From Alkalibacterium subtropicum (GTDB lineage: Bacteria > Bacillota > Bacilli > Lactobacillales > Carnobacteriaceae_A): a DNA stretch of 64,000 bases. The position numbers and the translations under genes are program-made. The notes below the pieces were generated by a model. The model did no database searches. It was not told the DNA's origin and saw nothing but the letters and a program-made list of their open reading frames with translations. This document shows, piece after piece, positions 55,619 through 64,000 of the stretch (position 1 is the stretch's first letter; each line of letters opens with the position of its first letter). Where the stretch lies: contig NZ_FOLT01000001.1 of the NCBI RefSeq assembly GCF_900112455.1, positions 248,001 to 312,000 on the forward strand, given 5' to 3'.

Positions 55619-56398
55619 ATGTTTACTAGAGTCATTACAGCTCTCATTGCTGTAGCACTGTTTGTACCACTGATTTGGATAGGATCGTGGCCACTGGTTA
55701 TCGGAATGACCTTACTGGCTGTCATTGGTCTTTCAGAATTTCTTGATATGAAAAAAATAAAAATGTCTTCAACCCCTGCGGTGCTTTCTTTGGTCGGCGT
55801 AGCCCTTATGGTCCTCTCTGTTTATTTCCCGATCCTCTTTGCAGTGGAAGTCTTCTCGCGGATCATCATCCTAACAATGGTGCTGCTCTTTATATATTCA
55901 CTTGCTTTTCAGGAAACGACCACGAAAGATATCGGAGAGATGATCCTGATGATGATTTATATCGGGATAGGCTTTTATGCTTTCGTCTCGCTGAGAATGA
56001 ATAACGTGTCTCTGCTTATTCTGATCTTGCTGGATATTTGGGCCACGGACTCCGGAGCCTACCTGATCGGTCGGAAAATAGGTAAAACCAAGCTGGCTCC
56101 AGCGATTTCTCCCAATAAAACGGTGGAAGGCGCACTGGGCGGTACGGTATTGGCATCAGCGCTGGTATTCGGTTTTCTGCTGTACTTTCCGCAGTCAGAG
56201 TCTCTCTTTGCGACCTTCTTACTGATGGTCGTCATATCCATTACAGGTCAAGTTGGGGATCTGCTTGAATCCAAGATAAAAAGAGAGTACGATACAAAAG
56301 ATTCCGGCACGATCTTACCCGGTCATGGAGGCATACTCGATCGCTTCGACAGTTTGCTCCTTGTTTTAAATGTGTTGTTTATTCTAGGCGTAGTATGA
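55619..56398 (+). CDS. cdsA: Phosphatidate cytidylyltransferase
   Basis: Makes CDP-diacylglycerol from phosphatidic acid and CTP. Polytopic protein of 259 residues with a C-terminal signature region: SPNKTVEGALGG and GDLLESKIKREYDTKDSG...GHGGILDRFDS. ATG 55619 follows CTGAGGA; the in-frame TTG six bases earlier is less likely. It lies 24 bp after uppS. Confidence 0.95.
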   Translation: MFTRVITALIAVALFVPLIWIGSWPLVIGMTLLAVIGLSEFLDMKKIKMSSTPAVLSLVGVALMVLSVYFPILFAVEVFSRIIILTMVLLFIYSLAFQETTTKDIGEMILMMIYIGIGFYAFVSLRMNNVSLLILILLDIWATDSGAYLIGRKIGKTKLAPAISPNKTVEGALGGTVLASALVFGFLLYFPQSESLFATFLLMVVISITGQVGDLLESKIKREYDTKDSGTILPGHGGILDRFDSLLLVLNVLFILGVV

Positions 56399-56417
56399 TC
56401 TATAAAGGAGTTTTGAT

Positions 56418-57686
56418 ATGATTCAAAATATTTTAGCATTTATATTGGTTTTTGGAATCATCGTAGTGGTGCATGAGTTCGGACACTTTTATTTTGCCAA
56501 ACGAGCCGGCATTCTGGTGCGGGAATTTGCGATCGGATTCGGACCTAAACTGTTTTATCACAGAAAAGGAGAAACGACCTATACTGTACGCATGCTGCCA
56601 GTCGGCGGGTATGTGCGGATGGCAGGATATGAAGAAGAAGCCGATTTGAGACCTGGGATGGCCGTTCAGCTATCTCTGGACTCAAATGACAATGTGAAAA
56701 AAATAGATATTCAGGGGTCTGAGGAGACTGTTGATTCTATACCTGTTGAAGTCTCATCTTTTGACTTTGATGAAAAAATGTATCTGACCGGACGCGTCGG
56801 GATGGATACAGAAGAAACCACCTTCAATGTCAACCGGGATGCTCTGCTGGTTGAAAAAGACGGTACTTTACTGCAAATCGCTCCTAAAGACCGCCAGTTT
56901 CAGAGTGCCTCACTGCCGAACCGCATGCTGACGAACTTTGCCGGCCCTCTAAACAACTTTATATTAGCCATATTGGCCTTCACACTTCTTGCTTTCGTGC
57001 AGGGTGGCGTACGCTCGGATGAAGCGCGATTCGGAAACGTGGAAGAAAACACGCCGGCGGCTGAAGCTGGGGTCGAAACAGGCGACCGCGTCTTGTCGAT
57101 CGACGGCCAGGACGTCGATTCCTGGAACGAAATGGTCCTGATCATTCAGGATAATCCGAATGAGGAACTCACCTTTACACTGGAAACCGAAGAAGGTGAT
57201 GTCTATGAAGAGACGATCGTGCCTTCAGGCGTAGAAGTTGAAGGGGACACCATTGGAAGAATCGGTGTAGAAGCCTACATGGAAAACGACTTCGGGGCCA
57301 AGCTGACTTATGGCTTCACTGAGACCTTCTTTATCATCAGCCAGATCTTTACGCTGCTTGCTTCCTTCTTTACCGGAGGCTTCAGTGTCGATCAGCTCGG
57401 CGGTCCTGTTGCGATTTATGCCACGACGGAACAGGTCGTCCAGGCTGGAACGATCGGTCTGATCAGCTGGCTGGGCTTTTTAAGTGTCAATTTAGGTATA
57501 ATGAATCTTCTGCCGATACCGGCTTTAGACGGCGGCAAGTTGTTACTCAATATCATCGAAGGCGTACGTAAAAAGCCTTTGAGTCAGGAAAAAGAGGGGT
57601 ATATCACACTAGTGGGCGTATTGTTCCTGCTTATCCTCATGCTGCTTGTCACATGGAACGATATACAAACATTCTTTTTAAATTAA
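56418..57686 (+). CDS. rseP: Site-2 protease RseP/Eep family zinc metalloprotease
   Basis: Intramembrane protease of 422 residues with zinc site H19-E20-F21-G22-H23, a PDZ domain around 190-270 and the second conserved motif NLLPIPALDGG near the C-terminal membrane segments. In Gram-positives the Eep/RasP form cleaves anti-sigma factors, signal peptides and peptide pheromone precursors. AAAGGAG precedes the ATG. The uppS-cdsA-rseP-proS order is widespread in Firmicutes. Confidence 0.95.
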   Translation: MIQNILAFILVFGIIVVVHEFGHFYFAKRAGILVREFAIGFGPKLFYHRKGETTYTVRMLPVGGYVRMAGYEEEADLRPGMAVQLSLDSNDNVKKIDIQGSEETVDSIPVEVSSFDFDEKMYLTGRVGMDTEETTFNVNRDALLVEKDGTLLQIAPKDRQFQSASLPNRMLTNFAGPLNNFILAILAFTLLAFVQGGVRSDEARFGNVEENTPAAEAGVETGDRVLSIDGQDVDSWNEMVLIIQDNPNEELTFTLETEEGDVYEETIVPSGVEVEGDTIGRIGVEAYMENDFGAKLTYGFTETFFIISQIFTLLASFFTGGFSVDQLGGPVAIYATTEQVVQAGTIGLISWLGFLSVNLGIMNLLPIPALDGGKLLLNIIEGVRKKPLSQEKEGYITLVGVLFLLILMLLVTWNDIQTFFLN

Positions 57687-57693
57687 TCATTGA

Positions 57694-59430
<1,737 letters not shown>

Positions 59431-59436
59431 GCAAGA

Positions 59437-59469
59437 AGAGAACTGAGGCATTTTATGTCTCAGTTCTCT
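59437..59469 (+). repeat. Perfect 11-bp hairpin between proS and polC
   Basis: AGAGAACTGAG (59437-59447) pairs with CTCAGTTCTCT (59459-59469). There is no T run, so it is likely an attenuator or RNA stability element rather than a full stop. Confidence 0.5.
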
Positions 59470-59517
59470 ATGCTATTACCTTAAGACGAGCGAAGACTTT
59501 AGAAAGAAGGATTGAAT

Positions 59518-62500
59518 GTGAGCTTAAGTAAACAGGAATTATTTCAAACCCTCTTGAAACAAATCGGTTTTTCTCCTTCTCCAGAGGAAGCGGAGTGGCT
59601 TAGAGAAGGGGAAGTTGAATCCGTTACCGTATATAAAAAAGAGAGAAAATGGCACATTACCTTAAAATTGATGAACATTTTACCTTTTTCTCTCTTTTTG
59701 TCTCTGAAAAATGCATTAAAAGCTTCTTTTGACGTTTTGTCGGAGATCGAATTGACCATTCAGACAGAAGATCCGGTGGTCACTGAAGAAAAGGTTCAGC
59801 ATTACTGGAAATATGCCTGTCACCTGAGTGGGGTGGACTCCCCTATCTGTAACCGGACGTTGGCGGAGAACTATCCGACGCAAGACGGCAATCACTGGGT
59901 CTTACTGATCGATCAGGAACTGGCCAAAGAAAAATATGAAACGGACTTTCTGCCTAAGATTTCACAGAGCTACCACCAGCTCGGGTTCCCGAAGCAGTTT
60001 AAAATCCTGCCTGTAGTCGATTCCCATGCTCACGAGGAGAAAGTAGAGAAATTCAAGCTCCAGAAAGAAGAAGACGACCAGATCATGGCACAGGAATACA
60101 CGCGTTTAGTAGAAAAAGCTGAAAAGAAAAAAGAAGAAAATAAAGAGACCAAAGCAGAAGGTCCGATAAAACTGGGAAGACCGATCCCGGCTAATGAAGA
60201 AATCAAACAGATGATAGCGATCGAAGAGGAAGAGCGTCGCGTCACTCTCGAAGGATATGTCTTTGATTCGGAAGTCAGAGAACTGCGCTCAGGACGCAAA
60301 CTGCTTATTTTCAAGATAACAGACTATTCTTCGTCGTTCTCATGCAAACGATTTTCCAACAACGAACAGGACGAAGCCATGTTCGAACGGATCAAACCCG
60401 GAACATGGGTGAAAGTCAGGGGAAGCATTCAGGAAGATACCTTTATGCGAGATCTGGTTATGAATGTTCAGGACATCACTCAGACTTTTCATGCGAGCCG
60501 AAAAGATACATATCCGGAAGATAAAAAACGGGTAGAACTGCATGCACACACGAATATGAGTCAGATGGATGCCACACCTAGTGCCACGGATCTTGTCAAG
60601 CAGGCGGCTGAATGGGGACATAAAGCCATTGCGATAACAGATCATGCTGTCGCCCAGTCGTATCCTGAAGCCCATGCAGCCGGCAGCAAGAATAATGTCA
60701 AGATCATTTATGGCGTGGAAGCCAATCTTGTGGATGATGGCGTACCCATTGCCTATAACGAATCAGACGATGACCTGCATGAAGCCACCTATGTCGTGTT
60801 TGACGTGGAGACCACAGGCCTGTCAGCCATCTATGACAATATTATCGAGCTGGCCGCTGTGAAGATGCATAAAGGGAATGTGGTGGAAGAATTCCAGGAA
60901 TTCATCGATCCCGGTCACCGTTTATCGAATACGACCATCAATCTGACAGGGATCACGGATGAAATGGTCCGTGGATCGAAGTCGGAAAAAGACGTATTGG
61001 AACAGTTCAGGGCCTTTTCAGAAGGCAGTATCCTCGTTGCCCATAACGCGACCTTTGATATGGGCTTTTTGAACACCGCTTATAAAAAGCATGATATGCC
61101 GATGTCTGAACTGCCGGTCATCGATACCCTTGAATTTTCGCGCTTCATCAATCCGTCCTTCAAGAGTCACCGTCTGAACACATTGGCCAAAAAGTTCAAA
61201 GTGAATCTGGAACAGCACCACCGGGCCATTTATGATTCGCAGACCACGGGACAGCTGCTCTGGATCTTTGTAAAGATGGCGAACAAAGAGTATAACATTG
61301 AACGCCACAGTGAACTGAACCAATATATGGGCGGGGGAGATGCCTATAAAAAGTCACGCCCCAGTCATGTGACGATCTGGGCGAAGGATCAGGCCGGACT
61401 CAAAAACCTGTTCAAACTCATTTCCGGGTCGCTCGTCGATTATTTCTACCGGATCCCTCGCGTACCGCGCTCCTTTTTGGACAAATACAGAGAAGGTCTG
61501 ATCGTGGGGTCCGGCTGTGCTCAGGGCGAAGTGTTTGAGGCTATGATGCAGCGTGGATATGAAGAGGCCAAAAAGAAAGCTGATTATTATGACTACCTTG
61601 AAATCATGCCTAAAGAAGCGTACTTGAATCTCATCAACCGCGAACTGGTCAGAAATAAAGATGATCTGGAAGACATCATTACAAATATCGTGAAGTTGGG
61701 TAAGGAACTGGACAAGAAGGTCATTGCGACCGGAAACGTGCACTTCGTGAATCCGGAAGACGGTGTCTACCGGGATATCCTGCTGGAAACACAGAATAAA
61801 TCGCATGTCAGCCAGCATAAGAATCCGCCGGTCTATTTCCGGACCACGGATGAAATGATGGAAAGTCTGGCCTTTTTAGGCGAAGAAACAGCTGAAGAAG
61901 TGGTGATCACCAATCCGAATGCCCTTGTCGACAGTGTCGCAGATGACATCACTCCTGTAAAACAGGACCTGTACACACCAAAAATGGAAGGGTCCGAAGA
62001 AGAGATCCGTAAAATGAGTTACGATAAAGCGCATGAGCTGTACGGTGAGTCTTTACCTGAGATCATTGAAGCCAGGATCGAAAAAGAACTCGACAGTATC
62101 ATCGGAAACGGGTTCTCGGTCATCTATCTGATTTCTCAGAAGCTGGTGCATAAAAGTGTGGAGGATGGCTATCTGGTTGGTTCCAGGGGGTCAGTCGGTT
62201 CCAGCCTTGTCGCTACGTTGACTGGGATAACAGAAGTCAATCCCATGCCGCCGCATTACCGCTGTACCGAGTGTAAGCACTCCGAATTCTTTACGAACGG
62301 CGAATACGGCTCCGGTTTTGATCTGCCAGAAAAGGCCTGCCCGAAATGTGAGACGTCTTTATACAGAGACGGTCAGGATATTCCCTTTGAAACGTTCCTG
62401 GGCTTCAATGGCGATAAAGTCCCCGATATCGATCTGAACTTCTCGGGTGAATACCAGGCGAGAGCCCACTTGTATACGAAAGAACTGTTTGGTGAAGAGT

Positions 62501-63849
62501 ATGTTTACCGTGCCGGAACGATCGGTACTATCGCAGACCGGACAGCATTCGGGTTCGTCAAAGGCTACGAACGCGATCATCAGCTGAATTACCGTTCGGC
62601 AGAGGTCGACCGTCTCTCCAAAGGACTGACAGGCGTCAAACGAACGACCGGCCAGCATCCGGGGGGGATCATCGTTATTCCTGATTACATGGATGTCTAT
62701 GATTTTTCCCCTATCCAGTATCCGGCCGATGATCAGGAAGCCGAGTGGAAAACGACCCACTTCGACTTTCACTCGATCCACGACAACGTTCTGAAACTGG
62801 ATATCCTGGGTCACGATGATCCCAGCATGATCCGCATGCTCCAGGACTTATCAGGGATAGATCCTCTGGACATCCCTGTCAATGACCCGGATGTCATGAA
62901 ACTCTTCAGTGGCACAGAGGTTTTAGGCGTCACAGAAGAGCAGATTTATTCGAAAACCGGAACGCTGGGTGTGCCTGAATTCGGTACCCGCTTCGTCCGG
63001 CAGATGCTGGAACAGACGAAACCGACCACCTTTGCAGAATTGCTTCAGATTTCAGGACTGTCCCACGGTACCGACGTTTGGCTCGGGAATGCGGAAGAAC
63101 TGATCAGACAGCACAACATCCCCTTGTCAGAAGTTATCGGCTGTCGTGATGATATTATGATCTATCTGCAGCACAAGGGACTGGAAGACGGTCTGGCCTT
63201 TCAGATCATGGAATACGTCAGAAAGGGTCGCGGGATCCCTGACGACTGGCAGAAAGAAATGCGCAATAACGACGTACCGGAATGGTATATCGCTTCCTGT
63301 CTGAAGATCAAGTATATGTTCCCTAAAGCCCACGCGGCTGCGTATATCCTTATGGCCCTGCGCGTCGCTTACTTTAAAGTCCATCATCCGCTTTATTATT
63401 ACGCCGCTTACTTTTCTATCCGCGCGAGCGACTTCGATCTGGAAGCCATGGCCAAAGGAAAGGAAAGCATCAAGGCGCGTATGAAAGAAATAACGGATAA
63501 GGGGATGGATGCCTCGACGAAAGAGAAGAACCTGCTGACGGTGCTTGAAATAGCGAATGAAATGGTAGAACGCGGTTTCTCATTCAAGATGGTCGATATC
63601 GATGAATCAGATGCCAAAGACTTTCTGATCCAGGATGATGCCCTGCTGGCACCGTTTCGAGCAGTGCCTTCACTTGGAGGAAGTGTAGCCAATGCGATCG
63701 TCGAAGCCAGAAAAGACGGCCCATTCTTATCTAAAGAAGACTTATCCAGAAGAGGGAAAGTGTCTAAGACTGTTATGGAATATCTGGATACAAATCAGGC
63801 GCTCGCTGGGCTGCCGGATGAAAATCAATTATCCTTATTTGATTTGTAA
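59518..63849 (+). CDS. polC: DNA polymerase III PolC-type alpha subunit
   Basis: Replicative polymerase of low-GC Gram-positives, 1443 residues. In order: N-terminal domain, OB-fold ([20 protein letters not shown], about 242-261), first PHP part ([13 protein letters not shown]), the inserted DEDDh 3'-5' exonuclease ([35 protein letters not shown]), the rest of PHP, and the palm/fingers with [12 protein letters not shown] and a zinc cluster (C4 pattern around [10 protein letters not shown] and CPKCETS). GTG 59518 is chosen because AGAAAGAAGG ends seven bases upstream; TTG 59512 is too close. Confidence 0.97.
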   Translation: MSLSKQELFQTLLKQIGFSPSPEEAEWLREGEVESVTVYKKERKWHITLKLMNILPFSLFLSLKNALKASFDVLSEIELTIQTEDPVVTEEKVQHYWKYACHLSGVDSPICNRTLAENYPTQDGNHWVLLIDQELAKEKYETDFLPKISQSYHQLGFPKQFKILPVVDSHAHEEKVEKFKLQKEEDDQIMAQEYTRLVEKAEKKKEENKETKAEGPIKLGRPIPANEEIKQMIAIEEEERRVTLEGYVFDSEVRELRSGRKLLIFKITDYSSSFSCKRFSNNEQDEAMFERIKPGTWVKVRGSIQEDTFMRDLVMNVQDITQTFHASRKDTYPEDKKRVELHAHTNMSQMDATPSATDLVKQAAEWGHKAIAITDHAVAQSYPEAHAAGSKNNVKIIYGVEANLVDDGVPIAYNESDDDLHEATYVVFDVETTGLSAIYDNIIELAAVKMHKGNVVEEFQEFIDPGHRLSNTTINLTGITDEMVRGSKSEKDVLEQFRAFSEGSILVAHNATFDMGFLNTAYKKHDMPMSELPVIDTLEFSRFINPSFKSHRLNTLAKKFKVNLEQHHRAIYDSQTTGQLLWIFVKMANKEYNIERHSELNQYMGGGDAYKKSRPSHVTIWAKDQAGLKNLFKLISGSLVDYFYRIPRVPRSFLDKYREGLIVGSGCAQGEVFEAMMQRGYEEAKKKADYYDYLEIMPKEAYLNLINRELVRNKDDLEDIITNIVKLGKELDKKVIATGNVHFVNPEDGVYRDILLETQNKSHVSQHKNPPVYFRTTDEMMESLAFLGEETAEEVVITNPNALVDSVADDITPVKQDLYTPKMEGSEEEIRKMSYDKAHELYGESLPEIIEARIEKELDSIIGNGFSVIYLISQKLVHKSVEDGYLVGSRGSVGSSLVATLTGITEVNPMPPHYRCTECKHSEFFTNGEYGSGFDLPEKACPKCETSLYRDGQDIPFETFLGFNGDKVPDIDLNFSGEYQARAHLYTKELFGEEYVYRAGTIGTIADRTAFGFVKGYERDHQLNYRSAEVDRLSKGLTGVKRTTGQHPGGIIVIPDYMDVYDFSPIQYPADDQEAEWKTTHFDFHSIHDNVLKLDILGHDDPSMIRMLQDLSGIDPLDIPVNDPDVMKLFSGTEVLGVTEEQIYSKTGTLGVPEFGTRFVRQMLEQTKPTTFAELLQISGLSHGTDVWLGNAEELIRQHNIPLSEVIGCRDDIMIYLQHKGLEDGLAFQIMEYVRKGRGIPDDWQKEMRNNDVPEWYIASCLKIKYMFPKAHAAAYILMALRVAYFKVHHPLYYYAAYFSIRASDFDLEAMAKGKESIKARMKEITDKGMDASTKEKNLLTVLEIANEMVERGFSFKMVDIDESDAKDFLIQDDALLAPFRAVPSLGGSVANAIVEARKDGPFLSKEDLSRRGKVSKTVMEYLDTNQALAGLPDENQLSLFDL

Positions 63850-63865
63850 AGAGAAAGTGTCTAAG

Positions 63866-63894
63866 TTGCGACAGCGTTGTATCTGTGGTACACT
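63866..63894 (+). promoter_or_regulatory. Promoter after polC
   Basis: TTGCGA (63866-63871) and TACACT (63889-63894) with 17-bp spacing, with a TGG extension before the -10. Confidence 0.55.
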
Positions 63895-63924
63895 GTTAAG
63901 GAATCGAGCGAGATAGACTGAGGA

Positions 63925-63953
63925 AAGAGTGAGCGAATCCGCTCACTCTTTTT
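63925..63953 (+). terminator. Terminator just after the post-polC promoter
   Basis: AAGAGTGAGCG (63925-63935) pairs with CGCTCACTCTT (63940-63950), then T. It may end polC transcripts or attenuate the promoter at 63866-63894. Confidence 0.75.
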
Positions 63954-64000
63954 CACAGCCTTTATTAAACAATGAAAATAACCGGACAATATGTCTGAGA

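Overview
The window reads as a stretch of core chromosome from a low-to-moderate G+C Firmicute of the order Lactobacillales. Three things point there. The fatty-acid locus has the lactic-acid-bacterial order fabT-fabH-acpP-fabK-fabD-fabG-fabF-accB-fabZ-accC-accD-accA with FabK as enoyl reductase. The replicative polymerase is PolC. Gene neighbourhoods follow Bacillus-type synteny with heme-pathway and SOS genes missing. A Carnobacteriaceae-like genus is a reasonable guess, not proven from this sequence. No phage, transposase, integrase or CRISPR-Cas gene was found.

Layout. 1-1.1 kb: FMN riboswitch and the riboflavin transporter ribU. 1.2-8.6 kb: ypbB-like gene, recQ, LysM protein, cmk, S1-domain protein, der, hup. 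8.9-11.8 kb: two tandem class-I glutamine synthetases, each with its own promoter and terminator. 11.9-16.2 kb: cobalamin adenosyltransferase, tRNA-Arg(UCU), ZIP transporter, stress-like protein, tRNA-Ser(CGA) followed closely by pgsA, a MarR regulator and a DUF2187 protein. 16.2-26.0 kb: the complete type II fatty-acid and acetyl-CoA carboxylase operon, with FabT-like operators at the promoter and again before fabD. 26.1-34.4 kb: TPR protein, tig, clpX, two minus-strand genes (flavin disulfide oxidoreductase, class I aldolase), then engB translationally coupled to a HemA-like protein that lacks the catalytic cysteine. 34.5-41.9 kb: obg, rnz, SDR, LapA-like protein, degV, recJ, apt. 42.5-49.8 kb: lexA (minus), ynzC, tkt, yneF and a heterodimeric ABC exporter. 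50.5 kb to the end: plsC (minus), then rpsB-tsf, pyrH-frr, uppS-cdsA-rseP-proS-polC.

Most genes are housekeeping. The unusual material is mostly between genes. Two intergenic regions (about 42.02-42.22 kb and 50.07-50.42 kb) hold arrays of imperfect palindromes with different arm sequences but the same 52-bp pitch. A 29-codon membrane-type mini-gene lies on the minus strand between frr and uppS, with its own Shine-Dalgarno and a shared bidirectional terminator. The divergent first glutamine synthetase and the catalytically stripped HemA-like protein are the most notable coding oddities.

Functionally, the fab/acc operon makes acyl-ACP that feeds phospholipid synthesis (plsC, cdsA, pgsA are all present). 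FabT would shut the operon down when acyl chains are plentiful. The rpsB-to-polC block joins translation factors, undecaprenyl-phosphate synthesis, membrane proteolysis and replication. All function calls rest on motif and family recognition by eye; no database search was run.
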